From Saliniramus sp050485405 (GTDB taxonomy: Bacteria > Pseudomonadota > Alphaproteobacteria > Rhizobiales > Beijerinckiaceae), in NCBI GenBank assembly GCA_050485405.1, contig JBJHBI010000090.1, positions 1 through 10,768 of the forward strand: 10,768 bases of DNA, read 5' to 3'. Under the pieces are notes generated by a model that was not told where the DNA came from, did not search any database, and saw only the letters and a list, made by a program, of their open reading frames with translations. Position 1 is the first letter of the stretch; each line of letters starts with the position of its first letter. The position numbers were made by a program, and so were the translations under genes. This document shows positions 1-6,846 of this stretch, piece after piece.

Positions 1-1
1 G

Positions 2-835
2 GCGAGCCCCGTCGGGGCCGACACGTCGGCCGCCGACGGCCCGGACATCCCGGGCCTGCTCACCGGACCGAACGATGGCGATCCGGAGGACATCGCCGTC
101 GACCACCTCCGGGCCGATGCGGCGAGCCTCGGGGTCGCCCGTGCCGACGTCGCCGAGCTCGAGGTGCGTTCGACCACCGTGAGCCGACACACCGGCGCGA
201 CGCACGTGAACGTCAACCAGCGACACCAGGGTCTCGAGGTCTTCGGCGCCGACACGACCGTGACCATCACCGCCGACGGCGAGGTCGCCCACGTCGGAGG
301 CCGTGCCGTCGCCGGGTTGGACAGCTCCGAGGGCATCGGAGCGCTCCGCGCCGGAGCACCGAGCCTCGACGCGACCGAGGCCGCAGCCGCCGCCGCCCGC
401 GCCCTCGAGCTGCCCGAACCGCGTGACCTCGCACCGCCGGTCGGGATCGCGAGCGCATCGCCGAGCGACACGGTCGTGCTCGGAGACGGCGGGATCGCCG
501 ACGACCCGATCGAGGCCCGCCTCGGCTGGCACCCGGCCGACGGGGGCCTCGAGCTCGCGTACCAGGTCGTCATCGACGACCGCACCTCGGACCACTACTG
601 GAACGCGACGGTCGCGGCCGACGACGGCGAGCTGCTCGACCTCGACGACTGGACGGACCACCACGACCACGACGACCTCGCCGACATGGCGGACCGTCTG
701 GGCCGTGGGGGCCACGCACACGATCACGACCACGAGGCGTCGACGGCGTCCACCACGCCGATCACGACGCCGAACCCGGTCGTCGACGGGTCGAGCTACA
801 ACGTCTACCCGCTCCCCGCGGAGAGCCCGCTCGAT
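2..835 (+). other. M36 (fungalysin-like) metallopeptidase propeptide segment, truncated
   Basis: This block looks like the FTP-type prosequence of secreted M36 peptidases. Visible family-like features in order are LTGPNDGDPEDIAVDHLRA (residues 19-37), the H-rich propeptide core HVNVNQRHQGLEVFGAD (68-84), a repeat of the same fold ending in HYWNATVAADDGELL, an acidic, histidine-rich linker around residues 215-245 with HAHDHDHE, and SYNVYPLPAESPLD just before the join. In the family that last motif precedes the catalytic domain, which is missing here. Codon choice (repeated GAC, GTC, ACC, CTC, very Asp-rich protein) differs from the flagellar genes downstream. I infer an actinobacterial origin from style alone. 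The family call is fairly confident, the taxon less so. Confidence 0.7.
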
Positions 836-1357
836 CCGCTCGATACCAACGAGTTCACCCAGCAGCTGGTGCAGTTCGCCTCGGTCGAGCAGCAGATCAA
901 GTCGAACGAGGTGCTCGAATCCCTGCTGACGACGTCACGCGCCCAGAACATCGCGACTGCGGCGAGCTTCGTCGGCATGAAGGTGCGCGCCGACGGCAAG
1001 GACGCACAATTCGCCGACGGCAAGGCGGAATGGACCCTCGACGTGCCGGTCAACACCGCGCGCACGACGATCGAGATCCGCGACGAGAGGGGCAATACCG
1101 TCGCCACGCGCAACGGCGCGCTCTCCGCCGGGCGCCAGACCTTCACCTGGGACGGGATGACTTCGACCGGGCAGATCGCCGAGCCCGGTCTCTATACGAT
1201 CAGCATCACCGCGCAGGACGGCGCGGGCCAGCCGATCCCCGTCAATACGGAAGTGGAAGGTGTCGTGGACGCACTCGATCTCGAGGGGCCCGAGCCGGTC
1301 CTGCTGATCGGAAAACAGCGCGTGCCGCTCTCTCAGATCAAGGGCGCGATGCGTTGA
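2..1357 (+). CDS. Composite open frame: M36 peptidase propeptide joined to FlgD C-terminus (5' partial)
   Basis: The frame is open from the first full codon at nt 2, so the true start lies outside the window; the GTG at 164 is internal to homologous-looking sequence and should not be taken as the start. The 451 visible codons form two blocks. Residues 1-278 resemble the N-terminal prosequence of secreted M36/fungalysin metallopeptidases, and residues 279-451 are the C-terminal part of the flagellar hook-capping protein FlgD. No known protein family has this architecture, and the two halves belong in different places (secreted protease versus hook cap). The peptidase half ends before any HExxH zinc site, and the FlgD half lacks its N-terminal region, so neither function is likely to be intact. 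The open frame is certain. The blocks are recognised by eye, without a search. An assembly chimera is more likely than a real fusion gene. Confidence 0.75.
   Translation, partial: ASPVGADTSAADGPDIPGLLTGPNDGDPEDIAVDHLRADAASLGVARADVAELEVRSTTVSRHTGATHVNVNQRHQGLEVFGADTTVTITADGEVAHVGGRAVAGLDSSEGIGALRAGAPSLDATEAAAAAARALELPEPRDLAPPVGIASASPSDTVVLGDGGIADDPIEARLGWHPADGGLELAYQVVIDDRTSDHYWNATVAADDGELLDLDDWTDHHDHDDLADMADRLGRGGHAHDHDHEASTASTTPITTPNPVVDGSSYNVYPLPAESPLDPLDTNEFTQQLVQFASVEQQIKSNEVLESLLTTSRAQNIATAASFVGMKVRADGKDAQFADGKAEWTLDVPVNTARTTIEIRDERGNTVATRNGALSAGRQTFTWDGMTSTGQIAEPGLYTISITAQDGAGQPIPVNTEVEGVVDALDLEGPEPVLLIGKQRVPLSQIKGAMR
827..844 (+). repeat. Perfect 9-bp tandem repeat at the M36/FlgD join
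   Basis: CCGCTCGAT occurs twice in direct succession (827-835 and 836-844), encoding Pro-Leu-Asp twice. The first copy continues the peptidase motif PLPAESPLD. The second begins the FlgD motif PLDTNEFTQQL. Both parents could naturally carry this short string, so it may be the microhomology through which the two sequences were joined, biologically or by an assembler. Confidence 0.85.
836..1357 (+). pseudogene. flgD: Flagellar hook-capping protein FlgD, C-terminal part only
   Basis: FlgD caps the growing hook and lets FlgE subunits assemble; it is shed when the hook is finished. The block opens with PLDTNEFTQQLVQFASVEQQI, the signature at the end of the conserved FlgD N-terminal region. It continues with the Tudor/Ig-like hook-cap domains, seen as FVGMKVRADGKDA, then WTLDVPVNTARTTIEI, FTWDGMTSTGQIAEPGLY and the closing VLLIGKQRVPLSQIKGAMR. 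About 173 residues remain of a usual ~220-240. The missing first ~50 residues include the usual LTQLQNQDP-type stretch. It lies just upstream of sciP and fliF, where flagellar genes are expected, so this half belongs to the rest of the window. If the left edge is a misassembly, the organism's real flgD is intact and this entry is only its 3' part. Confidence 0.8.
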
Positions 1358-1397
1358 TGAAGACTATGTTGAGCACCTTCTGATTGCGAAGAATTGA

Positions 1398-1412
1398 TTA
1401 ACAAATGTCTAA
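1398..1412 (+). promoter_or_regulatory. Candidate CtrA-binding box upstream of sciP
   Basis: The sequence TTAACAAATGTCTAA fits TTAA-N7-CTAA, one base off the CtrA consensus TTAA-N7-TTAA. It lies 87 bases before the sciP ATG in the AT-richer gap after flgD. In Caulobacter, sciP is itself a CtrA-activated gene, so a box here is expected. One mismatch and the lack of a clear -10 element keep this provisional. Confidence 0.5.
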
Positions 1413-1499
1413 AATCCGCCGCGGTCCATTTAGGCAATTCTTAAAAGACTTGGGATATTGTTCTCTCAGACGTTGGTCAGTCGAGTGTGTGAGAGTATC

Positions 1500-1775
1500 A
1501 TGACCGAGCTTAATCGCCCCAGGGCGAAATACGTAATCGGACCGGATGGCAGCCCGCTGACGGTCGCGGATCTACCGCCGACGAATACACGGCGCTGGGT
1601 GATCCGCCGCAAGGCCGAAGTCGTCGCTGCGGTGCGAGGCGGTCTTCTTTCCCTGGAAGAAGCCTGCCAGCGTTATACGCTGACGACCGAAGAATTCCTG
1701 GCCTGGCAGCAATCGATCGATCAGCACGGTCTGGCCGGTCTGCGCACCACCCGGATCCAGCATTATCGCAACTGA
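1500..1775 (+). CDS. sciP: CtrA inhibitor SciP (DUF1153 family)
   Basis: SciP is a small helix-turn-helix protein that represses CtrA-activated promoters, restricting CtrA output to part of the alphaproteobacterial cell cycle. The 91-residue product is close to the ~90 residues usual for the family. It carries the expected N-terminal strand region (KYVIGPDGSPLTVADLPP), then TRRWVIRRKAEVVAAVRGGL and the HTH stretch LSLEEACQRYTLTTEEFLAW, ending in a basic tail. A longer frame exists from a TTG at 1458, but the ATG at 1500 gives the family-like start MTELNRPRAKYV and has a weak GAGAG five bases upstream. The gene is monocistronic: a CtrA-like box precedes it and a terminator follows. Its position between hook genes and the fliF operon matches, from memory, the Caulobacter arrangement. 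Confidence 0.9.
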   Translation: MTELNRPRAKYVIGPDGSPLTVADLPPTNTRRWVIRRKAEVVAAVRGGLLSLEEACQRYTLTTEEFLAWQQSIDQHGLAGLRTTRIQHYRN

Positions 1776-1801
1776 TTCTCCTGCGAGATCGTGCAGGGAT
1801 G

Positions 1802-1833
1802 AGAGCGTCGCCCATTCGTGGCGACGCTCTTTT
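1802..1833 (+). terminator. Intrinsic terminator of sciP
   Basis: AGAGCGTCGCC (1802-1812) pairs perfectly with GGCGACGCTCT (1820-1830) around a 7-base loop, giving an 11-bp stem followed by TTT at 1831-1833. It begins 26 bases after the sciP stop and separates sciP from the fliF promoter region. Confidence 0.88.
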
Positions 1834-1872
1834 CGTTGTCTGGCACCGCTCACGCACCGATCTCGCCGCGCG

Positions 1873-1891
1873 TTAACTTCCTGCTAACCAT
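1873..1891 (+). promoter_or_regulatory. Candidate CtrA box of the fliF operon promoter
   Basis: TTAACTTCCTGCTAACCAT contains TTAA-N7-CTAA (1873-1887), and its right half continues as CTAACCAT, one base from the TTAACCAT half-site associated with CtrA targets. It lies 72-91 bases before the fliF start and directly after the sciP terminator. The Caulobacter fliF operon is a classic early flagellar CtrA target. I saw no sigma-54 -24/-12 element with correct spacing here, consistent with an early-class promoter. Confidence 0.6.
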
Positions 1892-1963
1892 GGACTGGGA
1901 AATTCTTGCCTAGTGGCCGGGCGCCGTTGCCCGGCATCTTTCGTACAGGCAGGATTTCGTAGC

Positions 1964-3571
1964 GTGAACCAGGCCCTCGAACTCGTCGGACGTTTGGGAC
2001 CCCAGCGCCTCGCCGCCATGGGCGCGGTGACGCTGGCGCTGGTCGTCTTCTTCGCCTTCGTGATGATGCGCGTGAGCCAGCCCACGATGGGGGTGCTCTA
2101 TTCGGATCTCTCGCTCCAGGATGCGAGTGCGGTCGTGCGCGAACTCGAATCCCGGGGCATTCCCTTCCAGACCAGGGCCGACGGCCAGACCGTGCTCGCC
2201 CCCCGAAACGAACTCGCGCGGCTGCGTATGGATCTCGCCGGGCAGGGAGTACCCGTCGGCGGCGGCGTCGGCTACGAAATCTTCGACCAGGGCGATACCT
2301 TCTCCGCCACGAGCTTCGTCCAGAACATCAACCATCTGCGCGCGCTCGAGGGCGAGTTGTCGCGCACGATCGGCTCGCTCCAGCGGGTCGAGGCGGCGCG
2401 GGTGCATCTCGCCATCCCCGAGCGACGCCTGTTCGAGCGCGACCGCGAGCAGCCGCGGGCATCGATCGTCCTCAAGCTGCGCGGTGATCTCGAGGCGAGC
2501 AACGTGCGCGCCATCCGCCACCTCGTCGCCTCCGCCATCGAGGGAATGAGCCCCGAGCGCATCTCCATCGTCGACGAGCGCGGGCGGCTTCTCGCGGATG
2601 GAGCCGGCGATGCCGAGGGCATGGCGGGCGGGCTCGCGGCGGATGAGCGCCGCACCGCCACCGAACGCCGGCTCCAGCGCCAGATCGAGGATATCGTCGC
2701 CGGTGTCGTCGGACAGAACCGCGCCCGGGTGCAGGTCGCGGCGGAATTCGATCACAACCGCGTCGAGAGTCGTTCGGAGACCTACGATCCCGACGGTCGC
2801 GTCATCCGCTCGACCCAGTCGCGCAACGAATTGTCGACGAGCGCGAGCAATGACGGGCAGGTCACCGTCGGCAACGAATTGCCCGGCGCCGAGGATCAGG
2901 TGGCCGAGCCGGGTCAGCGCGACGAGCAATCGGTGAATGAGGAGATCATCAATTACGAGATCTCGCGCACCACCCGCGTGGAGACGATCGAGGGCGGGCG
3001 TCTGTCGCGGGTCTCCGTCGCGGTGCTGGTCGATGGCCGCTACGCTCCGGGCGAAAACGGCGAGATGGTCTATCAACCGCGTGCGCAGGAGGAGCTGGAG
3101 CAGATCGCCACGCTGGTGCGCACGGCAATAGGCTTCGACCGCAACCGCGGTGACCAGGTCGAGGTGGTCAACCTGCAATTCGCCGAAACGCCGCTCCCCG
3201 TCGCCTTCGAGGAGCCGGGTTTCGTCGACAGCCTGATGAACCCGACGCCCGCCGATATCCTCTATATCGTCGAGATCGCGGTGATCGCGCTGCTCACGCT
3301 GATCGTGCTGTTCACGGTGGTGCGCCCGCTGGTGCGCCAGATCCTCGCGAACGATGCTCCCCAGAAGCGCAAGGCGATCGCGGCTGGTGCGGACGAGCCC
3401 GAATACGAGCCGATTCCGCCACGCGAGAGCCCCGCCACGAAGATGATCGAGATGGCGAAGGTCAACGGCCAGGTGCAGCAGCAATCGCTGGACCGCGTCG
3501 GCGACCTCGTCCAGCAGAGTCCCACGGAGACCGTCTCCGTCCTGAGGCAGTGGATCCATGAGCGCGGATGA
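1964..3571 (+). CDS. fliF: Flagellar MS-ring protein FliF
   Basis: FliF forms the MS ring in the inner membrane, the base on which the switch, export gate and rod assemble. The 535-residue length is normal. Visible parts are an N-terminal membrane helix (residues ~18-35), the ring-building motifs GVLYSDLSLQDASAVV, GGGVGYEIFDQGDTFSATSF and RVHLAIPERRLFERD, a variable periplasmic loop (~260-330), a second membrane helix (~432-455), and a cytoplasmic tail ending DLVQQSPTETVSVLRQWIHERG, the part that binds FliG. The GTG at 1964 is chosen because AGGA at 1951-1954 sits nine bases upstream and the protein then begins VNQALELVGRLG; an in-frame GTG at 1913 would add 17 unlikely residues. It is first in the operon and overlaps fliH by 14 bases. 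A long antisense frame over it is a codon-bias shadow. Confidence 0.97.
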   Translation: MNQALELVGRLGPQRLAAMGAVTLALVVFFAFVMMRVSQPTMGVLYSDLSLQDASAVVRELESRGIPFQTRADGQTVLAPRNELARLRMDLAGQGVPVGGGVGYEIFDQGDTFSATSFVQNINHLRALEGELSRTIGSLQRVEAARVHLAIPERRLFERDREQPRASIVLKLRGDLEASNVRAIRHLVASAIEGMSPERISIVDERGRLLADGAGDAEGMAGGLAADERRTATERRLQRQIEDIVAGVVGQNRARVQVAAEFDHNRVESRSETYDPDGRVIRSTQSRNELSTSASNDGQVTVGNELPGAEDQVAEPGQRDEQSVNEEIINYEISRTTRVETIEGGRLSRVSVAVLVDGRYAPGENGEMVYQPRAQEELEQIATLVRTAIGFDRNRGDQVEVVNLQFAETPLPVAFEEPGFVDSLMNPTPADILYIVEIAVIALLTLIVLFTVVRPLVRQILANDAPQKRKAIAAGADEPEYEPIPPRESPATKMIEMAKVNGQVQQQSLDRVGDLVQQSPTETVSVLRQWIHERG

Positions 3572-4181
3572 GAAGCCGGAAAGCGGCTCCGGCAAGCCGC
3601 ACGAAGCACGCAAGTTCCTGTTCCAGCGGGATTTCGCGGCGCCTCCCGGCGAGCAGACGCCCAAGAGCCGCGAAGCGCTCGTCGAGGCGGAGCGGCGCGG
3701 TCGCGAGGCCGGATTCGCGGAGGGGCAGGCCTCGGCGCGGGCGGAGGCGGATGCGCAACTCAACCATGTGCTCTCCCGCATCGCCGATGATGCGGCGGCA
3801 TTGCTCGCCCGCGCCGATGCCGATCGCGCGGCCTTCGAGGACGAGGCCATCGCCTTCGCCACGGCGCTCGCGGAGAAACTCGCCGGCGATGCGCTCACCC
3901 GCTACCCGATGGATGCGATCGCCCAGCTTGCGCGCAAATCCTTCGAGCATCTGCGCGGTGTGCCCCATCTCGTCGTGCGCGTGAACGAGGCGCTCGTCGA
4001 GAAGACCGACGCGCTGATGAAGAAGATCGCGCGCGAGCGTGGCTTCGAGGGGCGCCTCGTGATCATGGGCGAGCCCGAGATCGCCCTCGGCGATGCCCGG
4101 CTCGAATGGGCAGATGGCGGTGTGGTGCGCGAGGGTGCCAAGATCGGTGCCTCGGTGGCCGACGCGATACGCGCCGCCTGA
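3558..4181 (+). CDS. fliH: Flagellar export/assembly protein FliH (FlbE-type)
   Basis: FliH binds the export ATPase FliI, holds it inactive or at the C ring through FliN, and so feeds substrates to the flagellar type III gate. The 207-residue protein has the alphaproteobacterial FliH start ARKFLFQRDFAAP (residues ~17-29). A long charged, alanine-rich helical stretch follows (~38-115), with REAGFAEGQASARAEADAQL resembling the glycine-spaced helices of the family, then a C-terminal domain with VPHLVVRVNEALVEK and DARLEWADGGVVREG. Sequence conservation in FliH is low, so context carries weight: it overlaps the fliF 3' end by 14 bases, implying translational coupling, and is followed by fliN and flbD. 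GAGG at 3544-3547 inside fliF is the likely ribosome site. Caulobacter calls this gene flbE. Confidence 0.85.
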   Translation: MSADEKPESGSGKPHEARKFLFQRDFAAPPGEQTPKSREALVEAERRGREAGFAEGQASARAEADAQLNHVLSRIADDAAALLARADADRAAFEDEAIAFATALAEKLAGDALTRYPMDAIAQLARKSFEHLRGVPHLVVRVNEALVEKTDALMKKIARERGFEGRLVIMGEPEIALGDARLEWADGGVVREGAKIGASVADAIRAA

Positions 4182-4259
4182 GGGCGGCATGACGGGATAC
4201 GACTTCGATCGCGCAATGCGCATCGGGGCGACAAAGGAAAACGAGAGAGGCCGAGATAA

Positions 4260-4610
4260 ATGAGCGACGAATTCGATCTGCCCCAGCTGAACCAGTCGGA
4301 CATCGATTTCGATGCCGAGGCCAATGCCCCGCTCTCCACCCGCGACGCGCCGGTGACGCAGCGCTCCGCCGCCGATCTCGAACAGATCTTCGACGTGCCG
4401 GTGACGGTTTCCGCGATCCTCGGCTCCTCGCGCATGCCGGTGGGGGATCTGTTGCAGCTCGGCCCCGGCGCCGTGCTCGATCTCGACCGCAAGGTCGGCG
4501 AGGCGATCGACATCTTTGTCAACAACCGGCTGGTGGCGCGCGGCGAGGTGGTTCTCGTCGAGGACCGGCTGGGCGTGACCATGACCGAGATCATCAAGAA
4601 CGACAACTGA
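4260..4610 (+). CDS. fliN: Flagellar motor switch protein FliN
   Basis: FliN is the lower C-ring component; it docks FliH/FliI and contributes to switching. The 116-residue protein has an acidic, variable N-terminus (1-38). A SpoA-type domain follows (~39-112), seen in LEQIFDVPVTVSAILGSSRM, VGDLLQLGPGAVLDLDRKVG and IFVNNRLVARGEVVLVEDRLGVTMTEI. Length and motifs are typical of single-domain FliN. A purine-rich AGAGAGG at 4244-4250 lies about nine bases before the ATG. A 78-base gap separates it from fliH, with no promoter or terminator that I can see, so the operon probably continues. Confidence 0.96.
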   Translation: MSDEFDLPQLNQSDIDFDAEANAPLSTRDAPVTQRSAADLEQIFDVPVTVSAILGSSRMPVGDLLQLGPGAVLDLDRKVGEAIDIFVNNRLVARGEVVLVEDRLGVTMTEIIKNDN

Positions 4611-4642
4611 GTCGCCGGGAAAGAACGAGGGATTACAACATC

Positions 4643-6007
4643 ATGTCCATGCGCCTCCTGATCATCGGCACCCTGAACGGCGAATTGATCAACGCCTCGC
4701 GAATCGCCATGTCCCGCGGCGCCGCGGTCACCCATGCCGAGGCCCTCGATCAGGGGATGAACGTCCTGCGCGCCAAGGGGGCCGATCTCGTCATGATCGA
4801 CGTCTCGCTCCCCGTCGCGGAACTCGTCGAGACACTGTCGCGCGAGCGCATGCGCCTGCCCGTCGTCGCCTGCGGCACGGGTACGGATGCGCGCGCCGCC
4901 GTCGCCGCGATCCAGGCGGGGGCGAAGGAATACATCCCGCTGCCGCCCGATGCCGACATGATCGCGGCGGTCATCGAAGCGGTCGCCGCCGACAGCCGCG
5001 CCTTCATCTGGCGCGATCCCGCGATGGAGAAGGTGGTCAAGCTCGCCGAGCAGGTGGCCGGTTCCGATGCCTCGATCCTGATCACCGGCGAGAGCGGTAC
5101 CGGCAAGGAGGTGCTCGCGCGCCACGTCCATCAGCGCTCGGGCCGGCGCAACAAGCCGTTCATCTCCCTCAATTGCGCGGCGATCCCCGACAATCTGCTC
5201 GAATCCGAACTGTTCGGCCACGAGAAGGGTGCCTTCACCGGTGCCATGGCGCGGCGGATCGGCAAGTTCGAGGAGGCGAATGGCGGCACGCTCCTGCTCG
5301 ACGAGATTTCCGAGATGGATCCGCGCCTGCAGGCCAAGCTCCTGCGCGCGTTGCAGGAGCGTGTGGTCGACCGCGTCGGCGGATCGAAGCCCGTTCCCGT
5401 CGATATTCGCATCATCGCCACGTCGAATCGCAATCTCGCCGAAGCGGTGCGGGACGGATCGTTCCGCGAGGATCTCTACTACCGTCTCAACGTCGTGCAT
5501 CTGAAGCTGCCGGCTTTGCGCGAGCGTCCCGCCGACATTCTCGCGCTTGCAACGTTCTTCGCCGAGAAATATGCCGAGCAGAACGGGTTTCCCGTACGCG
5601 CGCTCTCGGCGCAGGCACGCGCCACCGTCACCTCCGCCCCCTGGCGCGGTAACGTGCGCGAGCTCGAAAACGCGATCCACCGGGCGGTGCTGATCTCGAC
5701 GGGTACCGAAATCGAGGCGGATGCGGTGCGCTCGCCCGAAGGCGAGGGGCTCGATTCGGGTCCGGAGGATCCGGCATCCCGCGCCGCACGGACAGCCGAG
5801 GCGGTGACGCGTTCGCTCGTCGGGCGGACCGTGGCTGAGGTCGAGCAGGATCTGATTCTCGATACGCTCGATCACTGCGTGGGCAACCGCACCCATGCGG
5901 CGAAGATCCTCGGCATCTCGATCCGCACCCTGCGCAACAAACTCAACGAATATGCCCAGGCCGGTGTCACCGTCCCCGATCCCGGGCAGCGGCGCATGAG
6001 CGCCTGA
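4643..6007 (+). CDS. flbD: Sigma-54-dependent flagellar transcriptional regulator FlbD
   Basis: FlbD is an NtrC-type activator that turns on late sigma-54 flagellar promoters and represses early ones. The 454-residue protein has a receiver-like domain (~3-115), an AAA+ domain and a Fis-type HTH. The AAA+ part shows Walker A GESGTGKE (149-156), the sigma-54 contact loop GAFTGA (196-201), Walker B LLLDE (217-221) and FREDLYYRLNV (274-284). The HTH lies near residues 412-437 (HAAKILGISIRTLRNKLNEY). The receiver is degenerate: the acidic pair after strand 1 is missing (LLIIGTLNGEL) and the usual KP after strand 5 reads LP (IPLP), though Asp53 remains. FlbD is known to act through the partner FliX instead of a cognate kinase; no fliX lies in the window. 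GAGGGA lies 11 bases before the ATG; an in-frame ATG at 4649 is an alternative start. Confidence 0.95.
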   Translation: MSMRLLIIGTLNGELINASRIAMSRGAAVTHAEALDQGMNVLRAKGADLVMIDVSLPVAELVETLSRERMRLPVVACGTGTDARAAVAAIQAGAKEYIPLPPDADMIAAVIEAVAADSRAFIWRDPAMEKVVKLAEQVAGSDASILITGESGTGKEVLARHVHQRSGRRNKPFISLNCAAIPDNLLESELFGHEKGAFTGAMARRIGKFEEANGGTLLLDEISEMDPRLQAKLLRALQERVVDRVGGSKPVPVDIRIIATSNRNLAEAVRDGSFREDLYYRLNVVHLKLPALRERPADILALATFFAEKYAEQNGFPVRALSAQARATVTSAPWRGNVRELENAIHRAVLISTGTEIEADAVRSPEGEGLDSGPEDPASRAARTAEAVTRSLVGRTVAEVEQDLILDTLDHCVGNRTHAAKILGISIRTLRNKLNEYAQAGVTVPDPGQRRMSA

Positions 6008-6032
6008 TCGGCCTAGATCTCAAGCGTCCACG

Positions 6033-6067
6033 AAAAAGGCCCGGATCGCTCCGGGCCTTCTCGTTTT
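6033..6067. terminator. Intrinsic, probably bidirectional terminator between flbD and the porin-like gene
   Basis: AAGGCCCGGA (6036-6045) pairs perfectly with TCCGGGCCTT (6050-6059) around the tetraloop TCGC. The + strand tail is CTCGTTTT. On the other strand the A run at 6033-6037 supplies a short U tract. It lies 25 bases past the flbD stop and about 30 bases past the 3' end of the convergent gene, so it can serve both. Confidence 0.9.
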
Positions 6068-6090
6068 CGGCTCGGGACCGAAGATGTTGC

Positions 6091-6846
6091 TCAGAAACGG
6101 TAGTTCATACCGGCGCGAACAATGTGGCCCGTGTTCTCGAAGCGGGCGGTGTTCGACGTGCCGGCAGCTGCGCCGATGCCGTTCGCAGTAACCGTCGAGC
6201 GGCCCAGATCGTAGTAGAGATACTCGGCGCGGAAGGTCAGGTTGTCCATGACGGCGAATTCGGCACCTGCACCGAGGGTCCAGCCGAAGCGGGTATCGCT
6301 GCTGGTGCCACGATGCGTGACGGTACCCGCAGGGTCGGTGATGGTCAGGCGCTGGCTCGGGTTACCGAAGGCGAGACCACCGGTACCGTAGAAGAACACC
6401 TGGTCGACCGCGACACCGGCGCGGGCACGCACGGTGCCGAGCCAGTCGAGGCGGCTGGAGCCCTCAACAGCGGTTCCCGCCGGAACGCCGGTAGAACCGG
6501 TCACGCGGCGGTTGCCGAGATAGCTGAGATCAGCTTCGAGACCAGCGACGAACATGTCGAACTGCTGATTGTAGCCGAGCTGGAAGCCGCCGATGAAGCC
6601 GCTGTTGTTGGCCGAGAAGGGATTGTAGCTGGCACCGGGGACGCCCGAGAACCCGCGGTTCCGCACGCTCAGCTCATGCTGGGTCCAACCGACATTCACA
6701 CCGGCGTAGAAGCCGGTCCAGGTGAAGACCGGCGGCGCGGTGAAGGTCTGCGGGGCCGGAGCCGGCGTACGCGCGGGGAGATCGGCTGCGAGAGCCGGGG
6801 CCGCGAGAAAGGCCAGGGCGGTGGAAGCAAGGAGAGTACGCTTCAT
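6091..6846 (-). CDS. Outer-membrane beta-barrel protein (Omp25/Omp31/RopB-like)
   Basis: This is an abundant-type outer-membrane protein of the OMP_b-brl family, common in Hyphomicrobiales, where relatives contribute to envelope stability and host interaction. The 251-residue precursor has a signal peptide (MKRTLLASTALAFLAAPALA, cleavage near residue 20-21). A Pro/Ala-rich linker follows, then the hallmark WTGFYAGVNVGW, alternating barrel strands such as GFIGGFQLGYNQQF, FVAGLEADLSYLG, WLGTVRARAGVAV and LTFRAEYLYYDLG, and a terminal aromatic (NYRF) typical of BAM substrates. The start is the ATG at 6846 with AAAGG nine bases upstream; the ATG at 6855 abuts that AAAGG and cannot use it. It is convergent with flbD and shares a terminator. 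No specific name is supportable because paralogues are many. Confidence 0.93.
   Translation of the reverse strand: MKRTLLASTALAFLAAPALAADLPARTPAPAPQTFTAPPVFTWTGFYAGVNVGWTQHELSVRNRGFSGVPGASYNPFSANNSGFIGGFQLGYNQQFDMFVAGLEADLSYLGNRRVTGSTGVPAGTAVEGSSRLDWLGTVRARAGVAVDQVFFYGTGGLAFGNPSQRLTITDPAGTVTHRGTSSDTRFGWTLGAGAEFAVMDNLTFRAEYLYYDLGRSTVTANGIGAAAGTSNTARFENTGHIVRAGMNYRF

Noticed and set aside
657..740. Histidine/aspartate-rich stretch as a possible metal-binding protein
   Set aside because: It is a linker within the M36 propeptide segment, low in complexity and without a defined metal site.
1458..1499. Extended sciP start at a TTG (14 extra residues)
   Set aside because: The extra residues (FSQTLVSRVCESI) lie before the family's normal beginning, and the ATG at 1500 gives the expected length.
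1892..1909. Possible sigma-54 -24/-12 promoter before fliF (TGG...TTGC)
   Set aside because: The GG and GC dinucleotides are not 10 bases apart (9 or 14 instead), and fliF is an early, CtrA-class operon in relatives.
1910..3898. 662-codon open frame on the - strand opposite fliF and fliH
   Set aside because: It is a mirror of strong GC3 codon bias. It has low-complexity Arg/Ala/His/Asp-rich sequence and no family-like motif, while the + strand encodes unmistakable FliF.
3902..5896. 664-codon open frame on the - strand opposite fliH, fliN and flbD
   Set aside because: Same cause: shadow of well-recognised + strand genes, with no coherent domain and a serine/arginine-rich end.
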